Origin: Candidatus Yanofskyibacteriota bacterium
GTDB lineage: Bacteria > Patescibacteriota > Minisyncoccia > JACQLN01
Assembly: GCA_943359335.1 (NCBI GenBank)
Contig: CALRHC010000004.1
Coordinates: forward strand, 1 to 58,156
Length of the DNA stretch: 58,156 bases
Direction of reading: 5' to 3'
Position numbers and translations under genes: made by a program. Shown piece by piece: positions 9,001-21,231 of the stretch (position 1 is its first letter; each line of letters starts with the position of its first letter). Under the pieces are notes generated by a model. The model ran no database searches and was not told where the DNA came from. It saw only the letters and a program-made list of their open reading frames with translations.

Positions 9001-9668
9001 CTAACAGCTTCTGCGCCAATATCAGCTTTAAAAACTTCGCCATATTTTAACGAAAGATCATAATATTGAGCTTCCGAAATAACTTGGAATTTTTTAATTT
9101 TATTTAGTTCGTCTACAGCTGTATCACGCAAAGATTTAAGTTCGCGTTGGCCACCTTTTGTGGTTTGAAGTTTTAATTTAGTTTTATATTCTTTTTCTAT
9201 TTCAGACAAAACACTTAGTCGTGCTTCTTCGTCTACTTCTATTATTATATATGCCGCAAAGTAAATTACTTTTTCTAGTTCCTGAACACCAAGATTTAAT
9301 AAAAGCCCCATTTTAGATGGCAAGCCACGCAAAAACCAAATATGGCTAACCGGAGCTGCCAAAGTTATATGCCCCATTCTTTCACGTCTAACAATAGCGC
9401 GAGTTACTTCTACTCCGCACTTATCGCAAACAATCCCTTTATATCTTATACGACGATATTTACCACAATAACATTCCCAATCTTTGGTAGGTCCAAAAAT
9501 TGCCTCGGAAAACAAACCTTCTTTTTCTGGTTTTTGAGTTCGGTAATTTATGGTTTCTGGTTTTATTACTTCACCATAAGACCAGTCTAAAATATCGTCG
9601 GGCGAAGCCAAACGTATTCTTATAGCTTTAAAATCTTTTAAATTTGGGGGAATACTTGTTTTAGGCAT
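6072..9668 (-). CDS. rpoC: DNA-directed RNA polymerase subunit beta'
   Basis: 1198 residues, a compact beta' subunit. The N-terminal zinc-binding part is CYCGKYRRIRYKGIVCDKCG. The absolutely conserved Mg-binding NADFDGDQMAVHLP is near residues 500-512. The trigger loop and bridge helix region (GEPGTQLTMRTFHIGG) and the second zinc site (CKSIKGICARCFGYD) are present. The C-terminus ends at VIVGRLIPAGTGF, as usual. It follows rpoB after a 68-nt gap holding a hairpin repeat, presumably co-transcribed. The ATG has no SD. Confidence 0.98.
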   Translation of the reverse strand: MPKTSIPPNLKDFKAIRIRLASPDDILDWSYGEVIKPETINYRTQKPEKEGLFSEAIFGPTKDWECYCGKYRRIRYKGIVCDKCGVEVTRAIVRRERMGHITLAAPVSHIWFLRGLPSKMGLLLNLGVQELEKVIYFAAYIIIEVDEEARLSVLSEIEKEYKTKLKLQTTKGGQRELKSLRDTAVDELNKIKKFQVISEAQYYDLSLKYGEVFKADIGAEAVRRIFTQMDLEALRDEVVKKLGNIEETGDKKKMLRRLRLVESLVRNKLRPEWMFITVLPVIPPDLRPMVPLDGGRYATSDVNDLYRRVINRNNRLKKLIDLKSPEVIVRNEKRMLQEAVDALIDNSAHRGSEPTATTAGGGKRALKSLADMLKGKQGRFRQNLLGKRVDYSGRSVIVVGPGLKLHQAGLPKRMALEIFKPFVIHKLIYQKEVASNIRNASRLIEEEVDIVWEALEEAIADKVILLNRAPTLHRLGIQAFQPILIEGSAIQVHPLVCQAFNADFDGDQMAVHLPLSDIAQKEAKEIMLSSKNLLKPSTGEAIVDPQKDMVLGIYWMTSEVEKDEEKSLKGAGKMFGSVNEAILAYDFDEVDLRAKIKVRFEKSGGEFIETSIGRILFNKILPKEVPYINETMNRKKLVKLTSEVIQNFPQPEVVKMLDDIKDLGFDYSTRSGISWGMNDIIVPEEKPKIIAFAMKEVEKIREHYMHGLLTLEERKSKSISVWHKTKEQIAKLVPPTMHKANPVFMIFDSGSRGNISQLTQMAGMKGVVINPAGATIELPIIPSFKEGFNVLEYFISTHGARKGTTDTALKTAAAGYLTRRLVDVAQDVVVREDDCGDTEGVIKYKEDGDEIKMTLGERALGRAVAEDIKDTNGKVMVKKGELVNRDQAKAIDDSEIKKMKLRSVMRCKSIKGICARCFGYDLGSNSLVKMGEAVGIVTAQAIGEPGTQLTMRTFHIGGVAGVSDITQGLPRVEEVFEVRPPKGQAIISEFDGKVEEVISQGNQKIIKIRVETKSGKDDIKEYSLPVNVSVFVEKGDLIAKGSQISEGNLNLQDLFAFAGQEAVERYIVKEVETIYVTQGASINEKYLEVIARQMLSRVRISDPGDTKLLPGEVSEKWQVWSENAKLDKKGKKATYEQLLLGITKVSLTTESFLSAASFQETARSLINAAIEAKEDGLRGLKENVIVGRLIPAGTGFRE

Positions 9669-9688
9669 TTGTTAGCTTTTAGCTTTTA

Positions 9689-9722
9689 GCCCAGTAACGT
9701 ACATTCGTATGCGTTACTGGGC
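9689..9722. repeat. GTAACG hairpin repeat, copy A (rpoB-rpoC gap)
   Basis: GCCCAGTAACG and CGTTACTGGGC form an 11-bp stem with a TTCG at the loop. The same element with one loop change lies at 48899-48931 over the end of gatB. AGCTTTTAGC words flank it on both sides. Confidence 0.75.
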
Positions 9723-9736
9723 TAGTGAAGCTAATT

Positions 9737-13054
<3,318 letters not shown>

Positions 13055-13090
13055 AAATAATTTTTTGTCCGCTAGGACCTATTTATAAAA

Positions 13091-13144
13091 CCAAAAAACA
13101 GACACAAAAACCCCTTCACCCATTGGGTTTATCAAGGTGTGTCT
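13091..13144 (-). terminator. Attenuator-like hairpin with U-tract in the rpoB leader
   Basis: AGACACA pairs with TGTGTCT, with AAACCC/GGGTTT inside, and GTTTTTTGG follows. It lies between the rpoB promoter and the rpoB ATG, so it would cut the transcript unless read through. Confidence 0.55.
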
Positions 13145-13145
13145 A

Positions 13146-13187
13146 TTAACACTCTCTGCTTTTTGACGCGAGAGCTGAATATTTCAT
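13146..13187 (-). CDS. Possible 13-residue leader peptide upstream of rpoB
   Basis: ATG to TAA encodes MKYSALASKSREC. GGGGAG lies 9 nt before the ATG, unusual for this region where core genes lack an SD. The codons overlap a small hairpin (CTCTC/GAGAG), and the stop is just before the attenuator stem. The arrangement fits translation-coupled attenuation, but nothing proves that the ORF is translated. Confidence 0.35.
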   Translation of the reverse strand: MKYSALASKSREC

Positions 13188-13276
13188 TTATATTTCTCCC
13201 CTACAGTTTTTATACTGCAGGTACTTTGATGCCTTGCGATTAATTCGCAAAACTCCCAAGATTCATTGTCAATTAC

Positions 13277-13306
13277 AGTATAATCTGTAAGCTACTCAGG
13301 AGTCAA
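13277..13306 (-). promoter_or_regulatory. Promoter of the rpoBC operon
   Basis: TTGACT (13301-13306), 18-nt spacer, TATACT (13277-13282). The -35 element overlaps the last codons of rodA. It predicts a leader of about 215 nt before rpoB. Confidence 0.65.
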
Positions 13307-14423
13307 GGACAGCCACACCATCACCCTCGTTTCTATGATAAGCCCTAGCCCTCATTGCCTGGATTATGCCTACTCCTACACACAAACTCACCAAATTAGA
13401 CCCTCCATTAGACACAAAGGACAAAGGAATGCCTGTAATCGGTAAAAAACCCAGATTTGCCCCTATGTTTACAATAAAATGAGTACACAAAACAACAGCC
13501 ATGCCGCTTATAAACAGCTTAGAAAAGTTATCTGAAGCTAAAATTGCCCCCTTATAAAGCCTAAAAAAGATAATAAACCAGCCAATAAGCAAGATGCTTA
13601 TCCCTATTAAACCCAATTCCTCTCCGATAGCTGCAAATATAAAGTCGGTCTCGTATTCTGGTAAAAAGCCAAGCCTTGTTTCAGTTCCTCTGCCTATACC
13701 CTTACCAAACAATCCTCCCGAACCTATAGCTATCATCGCTTGCCTACTTTGATACGATCCACCCAAAGGGTCTCTGTCCGGATAAACAAAACTCGTTATT
13801 CTGTTTTTTTGATAATCTGCTAAACCATAATTCCACATCAAAACCGCCGCAGTTAAAACCAAAAAAACTATAGCTAAAACTTGCCGTGTTTTAATTCCAG
13901 CAAGGAGTATCATTCCAAACCATAAGACCATAAGAACAACTGCGGAACCCAAATCTGGATGCAAAAGAACAAGCGCCGACGGAAAACCGGCATACAAAGA
14001 AGAAATTAATATGTTCTTCCACTTATGAAGCTCTATAAACCGTGAAGAAAAATATTTTGCTAAAACCGCAACCAATATTATTTTTATTAACTCCACCGGC
14101 TCAAAATTAAAAGCTCCAAACCTAAACCAGCTGGTTACACCCCTTACTTTTGCTCCAACCGCAAAAAGAATAAAAAGCAAAACTAAACCAAAAACATAAA
14201 TAGCTATAGAAAAAAAAGAACTTTCTTTTATTATTCTCCAATCAAAAAAACTTAGAGCTAAAATAAGCAAAAAACCAACCGAACCAAAAACTAACTGTCG
14301 CCAAAAAATTTGCCTACTTTCGGCGCTACCATAAAAAATTAAAAGCCCCATTACAAAAACAAGCGCAATGGCACCCATTAAAACCCAGTCCAGACGTTTA
14401 AGATGAGAAAAGAGACGCGACAT
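13296..14423 (-). CDS. rodA: RodA-type SEDS peptidoglycan glycosyltransferase
   Basis: 375 residues with about ten membrane helices. The SEDS signature parts are GTETRLGFLPEYETDFIFAAIGEELG and a C-terminal NIGANLGFLPITGIPLSFVSNGGSN (consensus TGxPLPFvSyGGS). It polymerises lipid II into glycan strands together with a class B PBP at the membrane. PVELIKI stands where PSEL/PAEL is common. I call RodA rather than FtsW because of the GTETRLGFLPEYETDFIF block and length, but the paralogue cannot be fixed with certainty. The upstream gap is a CCCTAAA-type repeat, and there is no SD. Confidence 0.88.
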   Translation of the reverse strand: MSRLFSHLKRLDWVLMGAIALVFVMGLLIFYGSAESRQIFWRQLVFGSVGFLLILALSFFDWRIIKESSFFSIAIYVFGLVLLFILFAVGAKVRGVTSWFRFGAFNFEPVELIKIILVAVLAKYFSSRFIELHKWKNILISSLYAGFPSALVLLHPDLGSAVVLMVLWFGMILLAGIKTRQVLAIVFLVLTAAVLMWNYGLADYQKNRITSFVYPDRDPLGGSYQSRQAMIAIGSGGLFGKGIGRGTETRLGFLPEYETDFIFAAIGEELGLIGISILLIGWFIIFFRLYKGAILASDNFSKLFISGMAVVLCTHFIVNIGANLGFLPITGIPLSFVSNGGSNLVSLCVGVGIIQAMRARAYHRNEGDGVAVLDS

Positions 14424-14520
14424 AAATTCTAAACCTAAACTCTAAATCTCTTCGAGCCTGAGGCTCTCAGAGCCGAACGGCCTAAAAAAGTTTAGAGTTT
14501 AGGATTTGAGGTTTAGAGCT
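14424..14520. repeat. CCCTAAA-type palindrome reaching into the end of the Cas4-like gene
   Basis: TCTAAACCTAAACTCTAAAT at the left mirrors TTTAGAGTTTAGGATTTGAG at the right, around GAGCCTGAGGCTC. The right arm encodes the last residues of the upstream gene (SSKPQILNSKLF) and its stop codon. Confidence 0.65.
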
Positions 14521-15270
14521 TTCAACATCATACGCCGCTTCTCTGTATTTGCAAAAGTCACAATCTTCTCCTGTTTCTGGTATCGTTGAGGAGGCTAAAC
14601 ATTTATGTAAATCTAAAATAACATTTTCTATCCAACTATCGTTACCCTCGTAAGCTAAAACCGAAATATCAAATTCCAGTTTAGAATCAAAAGCTGCAGC
14701 ATCGGTATTGCCATTACAATAAACAAAATATGCAGTGTTAGAAACTTTAAAGTTGTTTTGCCTAAAAAGCCATTGGTAAATTTCTACTTGCCTCTTATAA
14801 CCTATTTGCCAATCTGCATCCAAATTAACATCACCATCTTTAGAGGTGGCTTTGTAATCTACAATAATAAATTCACCTTTTGTGTTTACCCAAACATCGT
14901 CCACCCCACCAGTTATAAATAAATTTGTTTTTGAATGTAAATATGTGATTCCTCCACTTAAAGCATCTCGCCAATCATCCATTAGTTTGTGATCTAGTGG
15001 AACAGCGTCTATATTGTAACTTTTCATTAAAGGATGAGCCGTGCCTTCTTTGCGATGTGCATCGAATTCTTTTTTTAAAAGCTTATCTACTGCACTATTT
15101 AAACTAAACGGGTAACCTGGCGGCTGGCCTACACCTAAACGTCTATCTAAATAAAAACAACGAGGACAATTTAAAAATAAATCTATTTTAGAACGACTTA
15201 AACGAAAAGGTGTTTTAGAATTAGGATCAAAAAGATTCCTAGCTCTTTTAGGGTTATAGTATTTAGACAT
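14482..15270 (-). CDS. PD-(D/E)XK nuclease, Cas4/RecB-like
   Basis: 262 residues. The nuclease core is GGVDDVW (about 121-126) and FIIVDYKAT (about 135-142), the D...DxK of the PD-(D/E)XK superfamily, with QVEIYQWLF as the QxxxY motif. Cysteines in CPRC (about 35-38) and a C-terminal CDFCKYR (about 240) would hold an iron-sulphur cluster, as in Cas4 and AddB. It is probably a single-strand exonuclease in repair or recombination. No CRISPR or other cas gene is near, so a Cas role is not supported. I start at ATG 15270 rather than the GTG before it. The C-terminal tail comes from a repeat. Confidence 0.75.
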   Translation of the reverse strand: MSKYYNPKRARNLFDPNSKTPFRLSRSKIDLFLNCPRCFYLDRRLGVGQPPGYPFSLNSAVDKLLKKEFDAHRKEGTAHPLMKSYNIDAVPLDHKLMDDWRDALSGGITYLHSKTNLFITGGVDDVWVNTKGEFIIVDYKATSKDGDVNLDADWQIGYKRQVEIYQWLFRQNNFKVSNTAYFVYCNGNTDAAAFDSKLEFDISVLAYEGNDSWIENVILDLHKCLASSTIPETGEDCDFCKYREAAYDVESSKPQILNSKLF

Positions 15271-15326
15271 CACCTTATATTAGCACTTCGGTTAAACTTC
15301 TCAACTAAGTGTGTTTAAATATAGTA

Positions 15327-16325
15327 ATGAGATTTTTACTGTATATTGTAACGATTCTTTTATCTGTAACTTTTTTTGTTTATAAGCAAGAAATATCTGC
15401 ACCCACACAAAACGAACCTCTAGCCACACAACAAGAAGAACAAACTGGAACAACCACTCCAGAAACTTCAACTATCGCAACAACAACTAAACCAATTACA
15501 AAACCAAAACCTCAACCTGTTCTAGACCAAGCCTCTATCGATCTTATTCAACAAAAAATAGACGAAGCTAACCAAGCCATAAAAGAAATCGAGGTTAAAA
15601 ACACCCCTCCACCACCTAGGCTAAGCCAACAAGAACTTTACGATAAAGCATCTTCACGTGTGGTCAATTTCTTTTGCGAATATTCAAACGGCGTAGAAAC
15701 AGCTTCGGGCGTAATAATTAGCCCTAATGGATATATTTTAAGCAATGCTCACGTAGCTGAAGCTTTTGTTAACCAAAACTATGAATGTAAAATCCGCCAA
15801 GGCTCTCCTGCAAAAAACATTGGGTACGCCAAAATAGTTATGTTTCCCAGTGCATACACTAATAGCAATAAAAATAACTGGGAAGGGCATGCTAACGATG
15901 TTTCTATTTGGAAAATTACACGCTCCGCCAGTGGAGAACCCATAACAAGCGCCTTCCCATACTATTCTATAGATACAAATTACTTACCCAAAAAAGACCA
16001 ACCTCTTGCCACATTTAGTTACCCTGGGGAACTTTTGGGCTACGAAGTTTTATTAAAAAATCTAAATATGCTTTTTGGCGAAACAATAGTTAGTGAATTT
16101 AATGCCGACTTTATTGTTTCTGGAATGAGCTTGTCTTCACAATCTGGTTCTTCGGGTGGAATATTGGCCGATGTTTATACAAATAAATTTGCAGGCTTAA
16201 TTTTTGGAGTTACCACAACCATAAATATAAACGAGAGGAAACTTTTTTCCCTATCTCCTTACGCTATAGATAGAGTGGTTAGAAACGAAACAGGTTTAAG
16301 CTTGGCGGAATTCTTAAACCAGTGA
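15327..16325 (+). CDS. Secreted or membrane-anchored trypsin-like serine protease
   Basis: 332 residues from ATG 15327; the track's GTG start at 15309 is less likely. FLLYIVTILLSVTFFVYK is a signal anchor. A long Thr/Pro/Gln linker and a short helix follow (IQQKIDEANQAIKEIEVK). The protease domain has GVIISPNGYILSNAHV with H near 141, D near 191 (HANDVSIWKI) and the nucleophile S near 276 (SQSGSSGG), a complete triad. There is no PDZ domain, so it is not a typical DegP/HtrA. It probably acts outside the cell membrane. The target is unknown. Confidence 0.8.
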   Translation: MRFLLYIVTILLSVTFFVYKQEISAPTQNEPLATQQEEQTGTTTPETSTIATTTKPITKPKPQPVLDQASIDLIQQKIDEANQAIKEIEVKNTPPPPRLSQQELYDKASSRVVNFFCEYSNGVETASGVIISPNGYILSNAHVAEAFVNQNYECKIRQGSPAKNIGYAKIVMFPSAYTNSNKNNWEGHANDVSIWKITRSASGEPITSAFPYYSIDTNYLPKKDQPLATFSYPGELLGYEVLLKNLNMLFGETIVSEFNADFIVSGMSLSSQSGSSGGILADVYTNKFAGLIFGVTTTININERKLFSLSPYAIDRVVRNETGLSLAEFLNQ

Positions 16326-16363
16326 TACAATTAAATTACTTATAATTAGACTCATAAATAACT

Positions 16364-19300
16364 ATGCCGAGCCATAAAGAAAGTGGTGGAATATCCATTG
16401 GCGAAATACTGGAGCAGGATTCGGAAATTACAAAAAAACTACAGGAAATAGAAGAATCCCCAGAAGCTAGACAAAATGCTTTGGAAGTAGCTAGAAAACA
16501 AGCTATAGAAAAAATAAATGCTTCTAAAATAGAAGAAGCAAGAGTTGCTGTTAACGAAATTATACTCTCAGACGATGAAGATGATAACAAACTAAAAAAT
16601 AGTTCTATTTTTAAAGAACTAGTTTCGAAAATAGGCGAATTGAGTCTTACAAGAAAAGCTATTTCTGAAGCTACAGATATAGATTTAGTTAACGCTCTTT
16701 CTGAAAAAGAAATAAGCTCAATAGATTCCTTAAACACTCTCTACGAAAAATTGGGTGAAGAGTATTCACAAAAATATGAGGAGGAGCAAAAAACAACCGA
16801 AACCGAACCCCCTGCTCAAACCCAAGAACCTATTAAAGACAGAAAACCTATTTTTGTTAAAGGCACAAGAAACGAAGAGTTGGCTCAAAAAATAGAATCA
16901 GAATCCAACGAAGCGTTAAAAGAAAAACAACAAGAACAAATCTCTTTGGCAGCAGAAAGATTAGCCGATCAAAAATCTAAACTACAAGATATACTGGCTA
17001 AACCAGATTTATCTCCAGATAAAAAAGGATTGATTGGAAGGGCCATAAAAGAATCCGAGCAACTATTTGAAAAAGCAAGCGAACTAAAAGAAAAAGGTGG
17101 GGTTGTAAATCAAAATGAAGTCGAAAGACTTTGGGCTAGAATCGAAAAAAACTTCGATATAATTTCGGCTGGAATAAACGAAATAACCATACCCCCAGAA
17201 GATTTGCCGGTGGTTCCAACCGAGTTAGAACCAGCAAAAAAAATGGATAATGATCTTGGAGAAAAAGAGCCTAAGATTATTTCTCCAGAAAAAGGTGAAA
17301 TTATAGAGGAAAGTATGAGAGTCTATTTGAATACACTTGCAACAGGTGGAAGTGAGAAAGAAGCGAAAAATGAATCTCAAAACAGGTTCCTTGAATTAAA
17401 TCCAGAAGGAACTCCGGAACGCTCTCAAGTATTCCGAGAACTAACAGGTAAATGGGAGGAAGACCATAAAGAAAGATTAGAAAAAATGTATCAAGAAGCC
17501 CTAGATACATTTGATAAAGTACTAGAAGAAACAAACTCTATTGGATCAGCCGATAATACCTCATACGAAAAACTACAAGAACTTCAAGCAAAGTTTAAAG
17601 ACCCTGATGAAAGGGATTCTATGGATTTACGCGCCATCACCCATCGAGTCGCTAAAGAAATTAAAGCAAGAAAAGAAAACTATAAGGCTACCGGAGAGAA
17701 AAAACCTCAAACTTCTTCAGCTGAATTAAACCCAGACGAAATAGATGCGCTTTCAGGTTTAGGTGAAGACGAAAAAAGTAAACACATAATAGAAGAAGAC
17801 GAAATGGCTATTTTTGGTTTAGACAAAGATGGTTTAGTCAAAGACAAAAAACCCGATTCCCCTGCTTCGGCTGAAAAAGGAAAAAGTGAACTTGACTCCT
17901 TCAAAGTTGAAACAATAGAAGACACTGAAGCAGAAAAAATCTTGAGCAAAGCAGAAATACACGGAGACGAATTTAGAGGAAAAACCTTAACTCCCGAAAT
18001 CTTAAAAAATGAAGGACTACTTCCTAGACACAAAATCACTATAGGAGATTCTGTAGTATGGTTTTCATCATCCGGTTACGAATTAGGTGGTGGCCGGATT
18101 GCAGTTGTTGCTTATGTAGAAAAAGATGAAAAAATAACAGCACGTTCATACTATCGTAGCAACTCACAAGGCGTCTGGCGTTACTTACCGGATTATGAAA
18201 TGGGTGAAGGTGGAATGATAGAATGGTACGGCAAAGGACACAGTGAAGAAAGTATCACTTTACCAATCGTAACGCAAAGAGCACTTTCCGAAATTACACA
18301 TGAGGGTATGCCTATTTTGCAATTAAAAGAAAATCCAGACTTTATTTTTGCAGGAACAGCCCAGAAAGTCGATAAAAAAGATGGCGCATACTATCGGGAA
18401 ATTGAAGCTACGCCAAAAAAAATGTCTGGAGACTTTTATACCGACAAAGGCAAAACTTCACCAGAACAAATTGAACTTGAAGAAGAACAATCGCCTGATT
18501 TTTCAAAACTGCTAGCAAGCTGGGAACAAAAAACAAACATCTATGGTCAATTCTCTGTCGAAGTATTTCCATCAAAAAATGGCAAACTTAAATTTATGTT
18601 CTGCAAAGATTCCGCCGACCGAGCCTGGATTGGCGGTATTGAAGACGACAGCGAAGTGCAGTCAACAGGTCTTAAACAAACATGGGTGGAAGGAGGAGAT
18701 TTAACTACGCCAGCTTATGAATACAGAACACAAACAGGAGGATATGGAAACGATAGTATGAGTGCTGGTTCTTATGTAGATATGTATGAGAACTATCTAA
18801 AAAAGATTCCTGTTATTCAAGAATATGTTAATACTGACAAAGAAAGAAGAACTGACTCCCTCGCTTCTCTCGAAAAAGAAAAGACTTCAGAAGACGCTAT
18901 TGCCAGAGCAAAAGCAGTACTTAAAGAAACTAAAGATTCTTTACCTAATGAACTATCCCCTAAAGATAAGGAAGACATAGAAAGAATATCGGGCAAAGTA
19001 CGTTCGGCACTTGGAGAAACTGAACCCGCCTCAACTCCAGAAACAGAAAACATTCCAGCCGAAACCTTAGAAGCACTTGGAAATGCTCAGACAATCGAAG
19101 ATGTAGAAAAATTAGATGAAGCCATCAAAGAAAAACTTGGTTTAAAATTTAATAATCTAGGTTTTTTTGTAGAAGAAAATAAGAATAAATTTTTTGCCAA
19201 TGTTTTAGGAAAGATAGCTAGTGGATCCAAACCCGAAGGAACTTTTGGCAGGTTTGTTGGTTCTATGGCCGAAAACTACAGACGCGACCAAGAAAAAGCA

Positions 19301-21163
19301 AAAGAAAAATTTGAAGCTGTAAAACAGGGCAATAAAAGTCATCTTTCCAACTTGGGTTATTTGGCAGGAAATATTTTGCGCTATGGCAGAACAATTTTAG
19401 ATTTTACAAGTTATACAGTCGCCTCGCCTTTTCGTTATGTAACCATGAGTGCAATGCTTGCTTCTCGTAGTGGTGAAGCAGCAAAAGAAGCTAGATTAAA
19501 AAACGAAAAAGTTATAGAAAAAAACAGAGTAAATTCTTTAGATATAGCAGAAACCGAAGCTTGGAAAATATATGAAGAAGCTCAAAAAAAATCGGTAAAA
19601 GATGAAGATCCCACCAAAGAAGAGTTAAGCAAAGCTTTTTTGGAACAATTACCTAAAGACATATTGAATCGTTTTGCCACAATGGATCCTAAAGAAAAAC
19701 CAACTTGGGCAAGGTTTTTAGTTGAAGGAATTACTAAAAGAAACATAGAATCCGATTTAGAAAAAATACAAGAAAAACTTGATAACGCCGCAACTGAAAC
19801 CGAAAAAGAACAAATAATAAAAAAATACGAAGATAAATTAAAAGATTATAACAGAATTATTAGCCAATATGGGGAAATAGATGCACTGGCTGCATCAGCT
19901 GGGTTTGCACATGAATTAGGTAAACAAGCTGCTATTGCTTTATCCATAGAAACTCTTGTAACTGTACCTTTAGAAAAAATATTCGATATAAAAATATGGG
20001 ATAGCATAGCAGAAATATTAGGTAAAAAATCGGAAATTGTTGAAAAATTAACTCCAGAACAAATAGAAAAAACAAACGAATTTTTTGACAATCTTGCAGG
20101 TGTTAATTCTCAAGATGGAATAGATAACGGAGAAGCTCTTAAGATAGCTAAATTATCCGAAACCTTAAAATCTTCCGGCCACGAAGCCGGAGCTGATTCT
20201 TTAAATTCTCATTTTAGTCAATTTTTAGAATCTTCTCCTGAAGCAAGCGCAGAAACTCCTGCTTTAGAAAACCCAGCAGAAGCACCGGCTACTGCCCCTA
20301 CTTCCGCTACTACAGAAACCATAAAACCTTTTCGTTTTGAAAACCCAATTGCAGGCGATCAAGATTCTATTTGGTTCTCTACCGAACAAAGTTTTAGAAT
20401 GAACCCAGATCGTTTTGGCTACGACGCCACCAAGGATGGCTCAATTAGCGAATGGGCTAAAAATAAAACTGCCGAAACATTAAAAGAATTAGCGGATAAA
20501 AAATTTAACGGCAAACTCCCCGACCTTGTTCACGATGGCGACAAAGTTGTTATAGAAATTGGTGCCGATGGTAAACCTCATGTAAATTTTGAAAATGCTT
20601 CGGGGATACCTGCTGGAAATTTACCAGAAAAACCAAGCGGTCTAGAAATTGGAAAATCTGGAAATATGTCTCCTGAGCAAGCATGGAAAAACGCCCCCGA
20701 AGATTCTCGCGATGCAATTGTTCGTCAATTTATAGTTAAAGAAATGGCGACTCCGGAATATCAAGCTGGAGATTTTCCAAAGCCAAACCCAGAAAGAATA
20801 GAAGTCTATGCAAAAATGTTTAGTGGCGAATGGAATAAAATAGATACTCCAGAAAAACTGGCTCAATCTTTGTTTGAATTTAATAACAGAGTTAAAGAAT
20901 ATACGGCTTTAATTTTGGAAGGTAAATTCGATAAAAATGTTGACCCTGTTTCTTTCCAGCAATTAAAAGAAAATATATTCCCTGTAGAAGGTAAAAGTGG
21001 AAAACTATATTTTACTCAATTTGTAGACGAAGGCAAATGGAAACTTTTTGAAGAAGATGCTCAAGGAACCACGCATCAATTAGATAGAAAGAAAGGATTC
21101 TTAGGTGGCAAAACTCAGGTGTTCGACACAATGCATGTTAGAAAATTTTTGAGAAGTAACTAA
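16364..21163 (+). CDS. Giant 1599-residue charged coiled-coil protein, unknown function
   Basis: I do not recognise the family. There is no signal peptide. Residues 1-500 are Glu/Lys-rich helices and linkers. Two compact Trp/Gly/Tyr-rich globular segments lie near 555-700 (GDSVVWFSSSGYELGGGRIAVVAYVEKDEK) and 705-830 (TNIYGQFSVEVFPSKNGKLKFMFCKDSADRAWIGG). A helical region follows (about 950-1300) with a short hydrophobic stretch (ILDFTSYTVASPFRYVTMSAML). An Ala/Pro-rich linker leads to a C-terminal globular domain (about 1370-1599). TATAAT lies about 18 nt before the ATG, so the leader is short. At 4.8 kb it is the longest gene here, a large investment for a reduced genome. A structural or surface-associated role is possible but not shown. 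Confidence 0.6.
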   Translation: MPSHKESGGISIGEILEQDSEITKKLQEIEESPEARQNALEVARKQAIEKINASKIEEARVAVNEIILSDDEDDNKLKNSSIFKELVSKIGELSLTRKAISEATDIDLVNALSEKEISSIDSLNTLYEKLGEEYSQKYEEEQKTTETEPPAQTQEPIKDRKPIFVKGTRNEELAQKIESESNEALKEKQQEQISLAAERLADQKSKLQDILAKPDLSPDKKGLIGRAIKESEQLFEKASELKEKGGVVNQNEVERLWARIEKNFDIISAGINEITIPPEDLPVVPTELEPAKKMDNDLGEKEPKIISPEKGEIIEESMRVYLNTLATGGSEKEAKNESQNRFLELNPEGTPERSQVFRELTGKWEEDHKERLEKMYQEALDTFDKVLEETNSIGSADNTSYEKLQELQAKFKDPDERDSMDLRAITHRVAKEIKARKENYKATGEKKPQTSSAELNPDEIDALSGLGEDEKSKHIIEEDEMAIFGLDKDGLVKDKKPDSPASAEKGKSELDSFKVETIEDTEAEKILSKAEIHGDEFRGKTLTPEILKNEGLLPRHKITIGDSVVWFSSSGYELGGGRIAVVAYVEKDEKITARSYYRSNSQGVWRYLPDYEMGEGGMIEWYGKGHSEESITLPIVTQRALSEITHEGMPILQLKENPDFIFAGTAQKVDKKDGAYYREIEATPKKMSGDFYTDKGKTSPEQIELEEEQSPDFSKLLASWEQKTNIYGQFSVEVFPSKNGKLKFMFCKDSADRAWIGGIEDDSEVQSTGLKQTWVEGGDLTTPAYEYRTQTGGYGNDSMSAGSYVDMYENYLKKIPVIQEYVNTDKERRTDSLASLEKEKTSEDAIARAKAVLKETKDSLPNELSPKDKEDIERISGKVRSALGETEPASTPETENIPAETLEALGNAQTIEDVEKLDEAIKEKLGLKFNNLGFFVEENKNKFFANVLGKIASGSKPEGTFGRFVGSMAENYRRDQEKAKEKFEAVKQGNKSHLSNLGYLAGNILRYGRTILDFTSYTVASPFRYVTMSAMLASRSGEAAKEARLKNEKVIEKNRVNSLDIAETEAWKIYEEAQKKSVKDEDPTKEELSKAFLEQLPKDILNRFATMDPKEKPTWARFLVEGITKRNIESDLEKIQEKLDNAATETEKEQIIKKYEDKLKDYNRIISQYGEIDALAASAGFAHELGKQAAIALSIETLVTVPLEKIFDIKIWDSIAEILGKKSEIVEKLTPEQIEKTNEFFDNLAGVNSQDGIDNGEALKIAKLSETLKSSGHEAGADSLNSHFSQFLESSPEASAETPALENPAEAPATAPTSATTETIKPFRFENPIAGDQDSIWFSTEQSFRMNPDRFGYDATKDGSISEWAKNKTAETLKELADKKFNGKLPDLVHDGDKVVIEIGADGKPHVNFENASGIPAGNLPEKPSGLEIGKSGNMSPEQAWKNAPEDSRDAIVRQFIVKEMATPEYQAGDFPKPNPERIEVYAKMFSGEWNKIDTPEKLAQSLFEFNNRVKEYTALILEGKFDKNVDPVSFQQLKENIFPVEGKSGKLYFTQFVDEGKWKLFEEDAQGTTHQLDRKKGFLGGKTQVFDTMHVRKFLRSN

Positions 21164-21189
21164 ATTTTATTTAATAAATTGTATAAAAT

Positions 21190-21219
21190 ATCCCCCACGC
21201 GCGTTAGCACGTGGGGGAT
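21190..21219. terminator. Strong hairpin between convergent genes
   Basis: ATCCCCCACG pairs with CGTGGGGGAT around a GCGTTAGC loop. It can end both the giant gene and the convergent 21232-21840 gene. Confidence 0.7.
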
Positions 21220-21231
21220 GTCGTTTTCATT

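Noticed and set aside
14482-15270. Cas4-like nuclease as part of a CRISPR system
   Set aside because: No repeat-spacer array and no other cas gene is visible in the window. The family is also used in general DNA repair.
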